Source: Puniceicoccales bacterium
Lineage (GTDB): Bacteria > Verrucomicrobiota > Verrucomicrobiia > Opitutales > LL51
DNA length: 16,180 nucleotides
NCBI GenBank assembly: GCA_031278845.1
Contig: JAITJQ010000088.1
Location: 1-16,180, forward strand
Direction: 5' to 3'
Shown: positions 6,827 through 13,721 of the stretch, one piece after another
How positions within the stretch are numbered: the stretch's first letter is position 1
How the letters are laid out: each line of letters opens with the position of its first letter
The notes under the pieces: generated by a model
What the model was told of the DNA's origin: nothing
Databases searched by the model: none
Seen by the model: only the letters and a program-made list of their open reading frames with translations
Position numbers and translations under genes: made by a program

Positions 6827-7320
6827 TTCGTATCTTACGTGCATTACCGACGAAATTTGTACTCAACATCGCGACATTGGGGGCGTTGGGACGTAGCCGT
6901 TTTGCTCCAGGGACGCTGGGGTCTTTGGCCGGAATTGTTTGGTATACGGTTGGGTTTTGGCGCGTGACGTTTTTCCAATTCGTACTCGGATTTTGTTCTT
7001 CGGTTTTCGTGGGGACTCTATTTTGCGGAGAAGCCGAATACCGCCTACAAAAAAAAGATCCATCCTGTGTAATTTTAGATGAGTTTTTAGCGATGCCTCT
7101 CTGTTATTGGGGAGTTGAGCGATTTGCGAATCAGGTCGCCCTATGGAAAATTTTGCTTTACGGGTTTCTATTGTTTCGATTTTTCGATATGCTTAAACCC
7201 TTTGGAATTCGGTCATTGGAGCGGATTCAAGGTGGTGCCGGAATCATGCTCGACGATATTGCTGCGGCTTTAGCTACTTGCATCGTACTTCATATAACCG
7301 TTCCCATCATTTTCACCTGA
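6823..7320 (+). CDS. pgpA: Phosphatidylglycerophosphatase A
   Basis: A 165-aa membrane phosphatase converting phosphatidylglycerophosphate to phosphatidylglycerol. Family motifs are present: FAPGTLGSL (about 27-35), VILDEF (about 83-88), FRFFDMLKPFGI (about 118-129) and GGAGIMLDDIAA (about 136-147), which carries the paired Asp residues. Three hydrophobic segments are seen. The ATG overlaps the pgsA stop by 4 bases and has AGGAG 7 bases upstream. It ends the unit; a 110-bp AT-rich spacer follows before the T3SS operon. Confidence 0.93.
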   Translation: MIRILRALPTKFVLNIATLGALGRSRFAPGTLGSLAGIVWYTVGFWRVTFFQFVLGFCSSVFVGTLFCGEAEYRLQKKDPSCVILDEFLAMPLCYWGVERFANQVALWKILLYGFLLFRFFDMLKPFGIRSLERIQGGAGIMLDDIAAALATCIVLHITVPIIFT

Positions 7321-7392
7321 TTGCCTAGAATTCTTTAAATTACTCCACGAAAAACTATATTCCACAAAAAATTATATTTTTCAATTTTAGTG

Positions 7393-7420
7393 TTTGACTA
7401 AAAATTTACCCCAATATAAT
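7393..7420 (+). promoter_or_regulatory. Candidate promoter of the T3SS operon
   Basis: TTTGAC (7393-7398) and a perfect TATAAT (7415-7420) are separated by 16 bases in a strongly AT-rich stretch. Transcription would begin near 7427. The first in-frame ATG (7419) lies inside the -10 box, which favours the ATG at 7431 as the sctJ start. Confidence 0.6.
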
Positions 7421-7430
7421 GCAGGGCCAT

Positions 7431-8327
7431 ATGGATGGTGGAAAAAGATGGCCTAATGCTATATTAGGGGTGGTTTTATTGGTGTTTAGTTTGCTGTTAT
7501 CGGGCTGCGGAGTCGTGACGCTGTTCAATAATCTAGAGGAGACGGAGGCCAATGAAATGATTGCCATATTGAAACAGTATGGCGTTTCGGCGACGAAAAT
7601 AATTGGAAAGGAAAGCTGTGCGTTATCGGTTCCGGGCGGTAGTTTTTCAGTTGCGATTGACCTACTGAGTGCGCAGGGATATCCGCTCCCCAAATATCAA
7701 ACATTGGGCGACGTTTTTAAGAAATCGGGTCTCGTTTCTTCGCCGTTGGAGGAGCGGGTACGGTTCATGAATGCGCTTGCGGAAAGTGTGGCGTTGACGT
7801 TGAGTAAAGTTCCCGGGGTATTACAATCCCGGGTCCATATCGTTCTTCCGGAAAATGATCCCTACGCGGAGAAGGTGACGCCGTCATCGGCGGCCGTTTT
7901 CCTCGTATACCGTTCCGATTCGATGGTGGAAGATTACGTTCGCGACATTAAATATCTGGTGACAAATAGCATCGAGGGATTGGAATTCGACAAGGTAACG
8001 GTTGCATTATTTCCGAAAACGCTGCCACCGCTACCGAAAGCGTTGGGTAAAAGCGATACACTATTTTCGATAGCCGGTGTCGAAATGACGGAAGGATCTA
8101 AAATGCAATTCTTTGTGATCATTGGGATATTAATTGCGATTATCCTAGGTCTATTGGTGGCCATGATATCCATGATTATGGCGGCGAAGCGCAAAAAGAA
8201 GGAAAAGGAAGTCAAGGTTGAGAATCTAGCGGAAGCGACGGATACTCCAATACCCGAAGGTGCTGCGGAAACGTTGGATGGTGATCCGGTGCGGCCGACT
8301 CCGGTTCAGGAAATTGAAAAAAAGTAG
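7431..8327 (+). CDS. sctJ: T3SS inner-membrane ring lipoprotein SctJ
   Basis: A 298-aa YscJ/PrgK/FliF-type ring protein of the injectisome basal body. The signal peptide ends in a lipobox, LLLSGC, with Cys26 the likely lipidated residue. The two ring-building modules span about 27-205 and include the characteristic LEERVRFMNALAESVALTL and GVLQSRVHIVLPE segments. A transmembrane helix follows at about 226-250 (FFVIIGILIAIILGLLVAMI), then a basic and acidic cytoplasmic tail. AGGG lies 4 bases before the ATG at 7431; the ATG at 7419 is inside the promoter -10 box. It is first in the sctJKLNOP run. Confidence 0.95.
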   Translation: MDGGKRWPNAILGVVLLVFSLLLSGCGVVTLFNNLEETEANEMIAILKQYGVSATKIIGKESCALSVPGGSFSVAIDLLSAQGYPLPKYQTLGDVFKKSGLVSSPLEERVRFMNALAESVALTLSKVPGVLQSRVHIVLPENDPYAEKVTPSSAAVFLVYRSDSMVEDYVRDIKYLVTNSIEGLEFDKVTVALFPKTLPPLPKALGKSDTLFSIAGVEMTEGSKMQFFVIIGILIAIILGLLVAMISMIMAAKRKKKEKEVKVENLAEATDTPIPEGAAETLDGDPVRPTPVQEIEKK

Positions 8328-8362
8328 AATATTAATGGTGACACGATTTAGGGATAGTGGAA

Positions 8363-9049
8363 ATGGAAACGACGGCATATATTTCAGGTCTATTGCGCAA
8401 CGATATGCGTTTATTTTCGACGATCTACGATTTCAACAATAGGATAATCGATTACATACATAAGGATTTTATTCCGGGAATATTATCTGAGCAATTCGTC
8501 AAGCCCCTGATGCAATCGACCTATTGCGGAAAGTTTTTGGAATATATTCGCCGATTACTGGGGATCGAAAATCAGGGATGGTATAACTTTTCAGAGACGC
8601 GCTATTTTCTTTGCCTACTATCGGCGGAGGAAATCCATCGCATCATTTGCTACGTGGGCGGCATTTGTTTTTCGGAACAGATTCGAAAAATTATCTGGGG
8701 TCGCGAGCTACTGAAAATTAAGGGAACGATCGGCAATGATGCCTATCTTTTTTCGATACGCAGCGCACCGTTCATGTTAAAGGCGGGTGTTGCAGAGAGT
8801 TTCCGCACGGAGGGATCGACGCTCGTTGAAAGCATTTTTAATACGGGAAAGACGATTATTGAAATGGGGTTAGCGGGTATACCGCAGGAAATTTCCCAAC
8901 GTTTTATTTTAAAATTTCCGAAAAATTTTGGGTGGAATTTCAACCATAGGGTTGATGATCCGCAATATTATTTTGAGTTCATAAAAAAAGTTGTGAAACG
9001 CGCTCTCGCAGAAAGCGATAGCATTGCCGTTTCGATGATAAAGGGCTAA
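8363..9049 (+). CDS. sctK: Probable T3SS sorting-platform protein SctK
   Basis: A 228-aa soluble protein between sctJ and sctL, the position of yscK in Yersinia. A segment at about 88-130 resembles the SctK core: LSAEEIHRII, then VGGICFSEQIRKIIWG and KIKGTIGNDAYLFSIR. SctK forms the spokes linking the cytoplasmic sorting platform to the SctD ring. The sequence is divergent, so the call depends on synteny plus this weak pattern. An in-frame GTG lies two codons upstream (8357); the ATG at 8363 sits 9 bases from AGGG. There is a 35-base gap from sctJ and 2 bases to sctL. No signal peptide or membrane helix is seen. Confidence 0.7.
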   Translation: METTAYISGLLRNDMRLFSTIYDFNNRIIDYIHKDFIPGILSEQFVKPLMQSTYCGKFLEYIRRLLGIENQGWYNFSETRYFLCLLSAEEIHRIICYVGGICFSEQIRKIIWGRELLKIKGTIGNDAYLFSIRSAPFMLKAGVAESFRTEGSTLVESIFNTGKTIIEMGLAGIPQEISQRFILKFPKNFGWNFNHRVDDPQYYFEFIKKVVKRALAESDSIAVSMIKG

Positions 9050-9051
9050 CT

Positions 9052-10026
9052 ATGTTACACATTAGCAGAGAAAAATTTCAATTGTTACCGGAGGGAAAGA
9101 TACTTAAGCGGGAGGATTATTGCGCCTACCTGGAGGCCGAAAACGCTGTCAATCACGCCTATCGGGAAAATGATAAACTGATCCAGCATGCGAGCCAGCT
9201 TTGCAATAAACTCGTTATGGATACCAATGCCCAGATTACGGAACTCATTGGTGCGGCTAACGTTCGGGCTCAGGGGCTAATCGACCAGGCGAATCAAAAC
9301 GCTGAGAAAATTATCCAAGAAGCGAATGAAAAGAGCCAAAAAATTTTGGATGAGGCCCTCGATAAGCGGAAACAAATCTTTGAAGAAGCTAAAAAATATT
9401 ACGCAAACGAGGCCAAGCGCGGCTACGACGATGGCTACGCAACCGGTAAGGAGGAAATGGCTAAGCAACTCGCCGAACTCATCGTAAAAAGTGCCGACAA
9501 TATGAAATATCTGGAGAGCAGTATCGCGGGACTCGTGGTAAAGGCTCTGCAGCGCATCATTGGAGAGGTCGATCGTCGGGAGTTGATTGTGAATGTCGTT
9601 CGCCAGGCCTTGAAGGCCGTGAAAAATCAACAGGAGGCTATTCTAAAGGTTTCGCCCCAGGATTCCCAGTCGGTGCGCGATAAATTGAAGGAAATTTTAT
9701 CCGACGGTATCGTCGATTACTTGGAAGTGGTAGCCGATTCGCGCCTAAAGCCGGGGACCTGTATTTTGGAGACCGATCTGGGCGTCGTCGATGCCAGTTT
9801 GGACGTTCAACTGGAAGCGATTATCGGGGCGTTCAAGAAGGTAATGCCTAAGGACAATGTGGCTGCTGCTAAGGGTGACTCTTCGGAGGAGAAAGAAAGT
9901 ACGGATGAAGAAAATTTAGAAAGAATAGTTCCTGAAGCGGAAGGAAATGCGGTAATCGGGGAAAAAGAGGCCGAAACGGAAGATTCCGAAGAAGTAGCAG
10001 AAAAGGAAGGGGGCGATGCACCATGA
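9052..10026 (+). CDS. sctL: T3SS ATPase stator SctL, with acidic C-terminal extension
   Basis: A 324-aa SctL/YscL/FliH-type protein that tethers and restrains the ATPase SctN. A long helical region (about 40-135) contains regular Ala-spaced repeats (QGLIDQANQNAEKIIQEANE). This is followed by AKRGYDDGYATGKEEMAKQL and a globular FliH/VATPase-E-like domain (about 140-265, with GTCILETDLGVVDASLDVQL). The last 60 residues are very Glu-rich and of low complexity. YscL and chlamydial CdsL are about 220 aa, so both the coiled coil and the acidic tail are longer than usual. The stop overlaps the sctN start by 4 bases (ATGA), coupling the two partners. Confidence 0.9.
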   Translation: MLHISREKFQLLPEGKILKREDYCAYLEAENAVNHAYRENDKLIQHASQLCNKLVMDTNAQITELIGAANVRAQGLIDQANQNAEKIIQEANEKSQKILDEALDKRKQIFEEAKKYYANEAKRGYDDGYATGKEEMAKQLAELIVKSADNMKYLESSIAGLVVKALQRIIGEVDRRELIVNVVRQALKAVKNQQEAILKVSPQDSQSVRDKLKEILSDGIVDYLEVVADSRLKPGTCILETDLGVVDASLDVQLEAIIGAFKKVMPKDNVAAAKGDSSEEKESTDEENLERIVPEAEGNAVIGEKEAETEDSEEVAEKEGGDAP

Positions 10027-11384
10027 AAAAGGAAACTTCAGTAACGAACGCGAATCCATTCGAACAGGTAACGGCGACGTTCGATCAGCTCCTTGAGGAG
10101 ACCAAAACCATTAAAACAAAGGGAAAAGTCACCCAGGTTGTCGGAACGATTATCAAGGCAATGGTCCCCAATGTTAAAGTGGGTGAGCTCTGTATTTTGC
10201 GTACACCGTGGGAGGATACGGAGGTTTGGACGGAAGTGGTCGGCTTTGAAAAACAGGCGGCGATTTTGTCTCCTCTCGGCGAACTTATGGGTGTTTCGTC
10301 GGCGACGGAGGTGCTTCCGACGGGTGACGTACATAAGGTGGGTGTCGGCGATGATTTACTGGGACGGGTTGTCGACGGTCTGGGCCGTGTAACCGTAGAA
10401 TCGATTGAGGAGAAGGGCGAATTTATTCCGGAGGCGCAGTATCCCGTCTATGCCGATCCGCCGGCGCCGATGTCTCGGGCTCCCATTGCCGTACCCATAT
10501 CGCTCGGTGTACGGGCATTTGATGGCTTACTAACCTGTGGTGAAGGCCAGCGGATCGGCATATTTGCTGCGGCTGGCGGTGGTAAAAGTACGCTTTTGGC
10601 GCAAATTATTCGCAACACGGAGGCGGAAATCAGTGTATTGGCGCTGATCGGCGAGCGGGGTCGTGAGGTGCGTGAATTCGTGGAAAAGGACCTCGGCATA
10701 GAGGGTATGAAGCGGGCGGTTTTGGTTATTGCGACATCGGAGCGGACGGCGATGGAGCGTTTGAAGGCGGCCTACGTTGCAACGGCGATTGCGGAATATT
10801 TCCGCGATAAGAATAAGAAGGTTTTACTCATGATGGATTCCGTGACGCGTTTCGGTCGTGCGCAGCGCGAGATCGGGTTAGCGGCGGGTGAACCTCCGGC
10901 GAGAAGGGGATTTCCGCCATCCGTATTTGCAACGCTTCCGAAATTGATGGAGCGGGCGGGTCAATCGCCCAAGGGATCGATTACGGCGCTTTACACCGTA
11001 TTGGTCGAAGGTGATGACATGACGGAACCCATTGCCGATGAGACGCGATCCATTTTGGATGGCCACGTCATTCTATCGCGAAAGCTAGGTTCGGCGAACC
11101 ATTATCCGGCGATCGATGTTTTAGCGAGTATTAGTCGTTGTATGAGTGCGATTGTGGACGATGCTCATAAGGCAGCGGCGGGAAAATTGAGGAGTATTTT
11201 AGCGAAATACAGTGAAGTTGAGCTACTCGTGCGCATTGGTGAGTACAAGCGGGGGTCGGATCCGGTAACGGATGAGGCGATTGATCGGGTTGAAGGCTGC
11301 AATAATTTTCTCAAACAGGGGCAAAAGGAATGTAATACATTTGATGAAACGGTTCAGATGCTCAAGAAGGTAGTGGGAATGTAA
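10023..11384 (+). CDS. sctN: T3SS ATPase SctN
   Basis: A 453-aa hexameric ATPase related to F1-beta and FliI that separates chaperones from substrates and unfolds cargo at the base of the injectisome. The order is an N-terminal beta-barrel (about 33-100), the Walker A loop at 182-190 (AAAGGGKST, Lys188), GERGREV at 210-216, Walker B LLMMD (268-272), the SVTRFGRAQRE segment, PPARRGFPPSVFATLPKL, and a helical C-terminal domain. Most homologues have a GVGKS-type loop, so GGGKS is a mild variant that keeps the Lys and Ser/Thr. The length is typical. It could be confused with FliI, but sctJ, sctK and the ruler beside it favour the injectisome. The ATG overlaps the sctL stop. Confidence 0.97.
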   Translation: MKKETSVTNANPFEQVTATFDQLLEETKTIKTKGKVTQVVGTIIKAMVPNVKVGELCILRTPWEDTEVWTEVVGFEKQAAILSPLGELMGVSSATEVLPTGDVHKVGVGDDLLGRVVDGLGRVTVESIEEKGEFIPEAQYPVYADPPAPMSRAPIAVPISLGVRAFDGLLTCGEGQRIGIFAAAGGGKSTLLAQIIRNTEAEISVLALIGERGREVREFVEKDLGIEGMKRAVLVIATSERTAMERLKAAYVATAIAEYFRDKNKKVLLMMDSVTRFGRAQREIGLAAGEPPARRGFPPSVFATLPKLMERAGQSPKGSITALYTVLVEGDDMTEPIADETRSILDGHVILSRKLGSANHYPAIDVLASISRCMSAIVDDAHKAAAGKLRSILAKYSEVELLVRIGEYKRGSDPVTDEAIDRVEGCNNFLKQGQKECNTFDETVQMLKKVVGM

Positions 11385-11390
11385 TTTAGC

Positions 11391-11864
11391 ATGGCACGAA
11401 AATACGAGTTAGACGATTTGCTGCGGGTACGGGGAATTCGTAAGGATCGTGCTGAAAAAAACCTAAAGGAGGCCCAACAGCTACTGAAGGAGGCGGAGCA
11501 AGCGATCGTCAAAGCCAAACAGGAATTGGAAGACTATAAGATTTTCGTCGTTCAGGAGACCAAGCGATTATACGATCAGATTTTAAAAAAGCGCATTAAT
11601 AAAAATGAAATTGATAACATAAATTTCATGGTAAAGGAATTACAGAGTAAAATTTTTGATTATCAGAAGCTGGTAGAGGAAGCGATATTAGCCTGTGACA
11701 AAGCGAAGGAAAATTTAGATAATTGTCGGGAGGAGTTACGTCTTGCGGAGCGAAATATTGACAAGATCGAGTCGATGAAGGATGTCTGGCGTGAGCAAGT
11801 TAAGTTAGAAGAAGAGCGGCAAGCGGATGCAGAAATGGAGGATCTTCCGGCAAAACGAAAGTAG
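11391..11864 (+). CDS. sctO: T3SS central stalk protein SctO
   Basis: A 157-aa, almost entirely helical and highly charged protein with two long antiparallel coiled-coil arms (about 12-75 and 82-150), the form of YscO/FliJ/CdsO. The N-terminal YELDDLLRVRGIRKDRAEK resembles the family start. SctO sits inside the SctN ring like the F1 gamma stalk and links it to the export gate. It starts 6 bases after sctN, as in other systems. Coiled coils give little specific sequence signal, so identification relies on position, length and helical pattern. Confidence 0.85.
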   Translation: MARKYELDDLLRVRGIRKDRAEKNLKEAQQLLKEAEQAIVKAKQELEDYKIFVVQETKRLYDQILKKRINKNEIDNINFMVKELQSKIFDYQKLVEEAILACDKAKENLDNCREELRLAERNIDKIESMKDVWREQVKLEEERQADAEMEDLPAKRK

Positions 11865-11888
11865 AATTTCATAGAAAGGATAAAAAAG

Positions 11889-13094
11889 ATGAGTGAGATA
11901 AAAATCAGTACCAATGATACAAATACGAAACCGGTTCGAGTAGAGCCGGTAAGAACTCGGGAGCAGCCGGATATAAGGGATGTGGATCATTTTCAAGCGC
12001 TTTTAAGCGAACGGGTAGAAGGTGATCAAAAGAAAAATTCCAAACGGGATTCGAAAGAAAACGAAGCCAAGGAATCCGGAGGTAATCCATTTATTTTTGG
12101 GTTATTTTTGAACGAGAAATCGGAGGTCATGACAAAGAGAGATGAAGTTACTTTAGATCGAGAGGATACGAAGTTCAGAGTAGGGAAGCCCGAAGAAAGG
12201 GAAAGTGGTGTAGCAACGTCAGAAGCCGAGGTGTTTTTAGGAGAGGAAGAAACCATTCCAATGGCGAAGTTTTCTTCGGAAGGCACAAAAACCAGTATAA
12301 AGGAGGAGGCTGTAGCGGAAAGAAATGAAGTAAAGCCAAGTCGAGGGGATGTAAAATTCGAAGTGAAAGAGTTCGAAACCAAAGAGAATACGGTCCTACC
12401 CGAACAATTTTTAGGAAAGGAAGAAACCATTCCAATGGCGAAGTTTTCTTCGGAAGGCACAAAGACCAGTATAAAGGGGGAGGCTGTAGCGGAAAGAAAC
12501 GAAGCCGCAATGGAGAAAACTGTAGCATTCCCGAAGGAAAAAAAGGAGATAATTGCTGAACAAAAGGCAGAACAGGAAGAAGCGATTGGGTCGGAAAAAG
12601 GTGAAGTGAAAACGTCAGCGGTTGGAGGAGAAATACCGGCAAATATCCTATCGGGTGAAAAAATATTGGGTACATTGGGCCAAATTTCAGATACCAAAAT
12701 AATCGTTTCTGCCGAAGCAATTTCAAAAATTGGTAACGAAATTATCGAGCGCTTAAGGATTATACAATCCGTTAATACTGCCAAACAGGAGGTTGTTATT
12801 ACCTTCAAGGAGAATGTTTTGTCCGGGACGCAGGTTTCACTTGTCCGCGAAAAATCGGAACTCTCTCTGGTTTTTACGACGGTTGATGCGCAGTCGATGG
12901 AATTTTTAGCCGCAGGATACGACGGTTTACGAAACTTTTTGCTCGAACAGTTGAAAGATATTACAACGGTCCATATCAAATTCGAAGGGCGAGAGTTTAG
13001 TGATTTGGTCGAAAAAAATCCCCAAAAACGTCAGCAAAATCAGCAAGATCAGCAATCTGAAAAGGAGAATGAAAAAAATGAACCGCAAAGTTAG
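11889..13094 (+). CDS. sctP: T3SS needle-length ruler SctP with internal duplication
   Basis: A 401-aa YscP/FliK-like protein expected to measure needle length and switch substrate specificity. Residues 1-250 are disordered, Glu/Lys/Thr-rich and repetitive. Residues of about 255-375 form a T3S4/FliK-like C-terminal domain (KQEVVITFKENVLSGTQVSL through TTVHIKFEG). The tail is Gln/Glu/Asn-rich. A unit of about 58 residues is repeated: the stretch FLG-EETIPMAKFSSEGTKTS occurs at about 117 and 175, and the preceding part of the unit is present but diverged. In YscP, ruler length sets needle length, so the duplication could matter. AAAGGA lies 9 bases before the ATG. It is last in the operon; SctQ is absent. 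Confidence 0.85.
   Translation: MSEIKISTNDTNTKPVRVEPVRTREQPDIRDVDHFQALLSERVEGDQKKNSKRDSKENEAKESGGNPFIFGLFLNEKSEVMTKRDEVTLDREDTKFRVGKPEERESGVATSEAEVFLGEEETIPMAKFSSEGTKTSIKEEAVAERNEVKPSRGDVKFEVKEFETKENTVLPEQFLGKEETIPMAKFSSEGTKTSIKGEAVAERNEAAMEKTVAFPKEKKEIIAEQKAEQEEAIGSEKGEVKTSAVGGEIPANILSGEKILGTLGQISDTKIIVSAEAISKIGNEIIERLRIIQSVNTAKQEVVITFKENVLSGTQVSLVREKSELSLVFTTVDAQSMEFLAAGYDGLRNFLLEQLKDITTVHIKFEGREFSDLVEKNPQKRQQNQQDQQSEKENEKNEPQS
12234..12330 (+). repeat. sctP internal direct repeat, copy 1
   Basis: This 97-bp segment matches 12408-12504 with 4 mismatches; the offset is 174 bp, exactly 58 codons, so the frame is preserved. It encodes residues of about 116-147 of SctP. Confidence 0.95.
12408..12504 (+). 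repeat. sctP internal direct repeat, copy 2
   Basis: Second copy, 93 of 97 bases identical to 12234-12330. Three of the four differences are A/G and one is T/C. The 77-bp segment between the copies aligns only weakly with the sequence before copy 1 at protein level. Confidence 0.95.
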
Positions 13095-13100
13095 TCATGG

Positions 13101-13127
13101 TTGACAAATTTTGTGGCTGTTTTTACT
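13101..13127 (+). promoter_or_regulatory. Candidate promoter of tRNA-Arg
   Basis: A consensus TTGACA at 13101-13106 lies 7 bases after the sctP stop. The best -10 is TTTACT at 13122-13127 with a short 15-base spacer. The start would fall just before the tRNA. A small hairpin (13125-13130 with 13134-13139) overlaps the tRNA 5' end. Confidence 0.45.
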
Positions 13128-13137
13128 CCAGTCTGGA

Positions 13138-13212
13138 GTCCCTATAGTTCAATGGATAGAACCGCGGTTTCCTAAACCGTTAATCCCAGTTCGAGTCTGG
13201 GTGGGGGCGCCA
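13138..13212 (+). tRNA. tRNA-Arg (anticodon CCU)
   Basis: The acceptor 13138-13144 (GTCCCTA) pairs with 13202-13208 (TGGGGGC), with two G-U pairs. The D arm is GTTC...GAAC. The anticodon stem GCGGT/ACCGT encloses TTCCTAA, with anticodon CCT at 13171-13173. The T arm is CCCAG-TTCGAGT-CTGGG, the discriminator is G13209, and CCA is encoded at 13210-13212. It reads AGG codons. It directly follows the T3SS operon; tRNA 3' ends are common integration sites, but I found no second copy of its 3' end in the window. Confidence 0.95.
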
Positions 13213-13227
13213 CTCGAGTTAACAGTA

Positions 13228-13278
13228 GGAATGCTTTTTCGACTTGACACATAATAGAGTAGAATCAAAGCTAAAAGG
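13228..13278 (+). repeat. Diverged 51-bp direct repeat, copy 1
   Basis: Matches 13401-13451 at 44 of 51 positions without gaps. The shared 5' part GGAATGCTTTTTCGACTTGA is invariant. Each copy has a TAGAAT hexamer near the 3' end, which could be a -10 box, 17 bases after TTTCGA. Confidence 0.8.
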
Positions 13279-13340
13279 TAGAGGGAGGGAGCGGACTGCT
13301 CGACCCCGGACGGGGGACAAAGCCTCTAATGTTTTTTGTC
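13279..13340 (+). other. Foldable segment with U-rich 3' end (possible small RNA)
   Basis: An outer stem TAGAGG (13279-13284) with CCTCTA (13323-13328) encloses two short hairpins: GAGC/GCTC (13289-13292 with 13298-13301) and CCCC/GGGG (13304-13307 with 13312-13315). The run TTTTTT follows at 13332-13337. Together with the TAGAAT just upstream it could be a short transcribed RNA. Each helix is short, so this is suggestive only. Confidence 0.3.
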
Positions 13341-13400
13341 GTTTTGTCAAGCTTTTATATTCAAATCTAGGTGGCAATAGTGCCACTTTAGCTGATAATG

Positions 13401-13451
13401 GGAATGCTTTTTCGACTTGATACATCATGGAATAGAATCAAGCCTAGAAGG
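13401..13451 (+). repeat. Diverged 51-bp direct repeat, copy 2
   Basis: The second copy lies 173 bp downstream of the first. It is preceded by a small hairpin GTGGCA-ATAG-TGCCAC (13371-13386). The sequence after this copy does not repeat the foldable segment that follows copy 1, and 13452-13647 shows no gene. Confidence 0.8.
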
Positions 13452-13647
13452 CTGTCAATTCGCAAGACCATTAGCACCTCCATTAGATTTTACTTCGCCC
13501 ATTATTTTTTCTGGAATTTGGAAGATCGTTTTATTTCCAGACCACCTCGTATCAAGCCTATCATCTCATGCCCTTCCTGAACCTTAACAAATATTCCGAA
13601 GCCATCGAAGCTCTTTAAAACTAAGTTGTAAATAATTGCCATTCGGG

Positions 13648-13675
13648 TTGATAATTTTTTTTCAAAAAATATAAA
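13648..13675 (+). promoter_or_regulatory. Candidate promoter of the kinase-like gene
   Basis: TTGATA (13648-13653), a 16-base AT-rich spacer, then TATAAA (13670-13675). Transcription would start near 13682, giving a leader of about 40 bases before the ATG at 13722. Confidence 0.5.
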
Positions 13676-13721
13676 AATTTTCTTGACAACCATCCATTGA
13701 TCTGCGTGTGTGCTCTCTGTC

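Noticed and set aside
12026..12979. A 317-codon minus-strand frame opposite sctP
   Set aside because: Ser/Phe-rich translation is the mirror of Glu/Lys-rich low-complexity coding; no ribosome binding site or family resemblance.
13138..13250. tRNA-Arg 3' end as an integration attachment site
   Set aside because: No second copy of the tRNA 3' end and no integrase in the window.
13228..13451. CRISPR-like repeat pair
   Set aside because: Only two copies, diverged, not palindromic, spaced by 122 bp and without cas genes.
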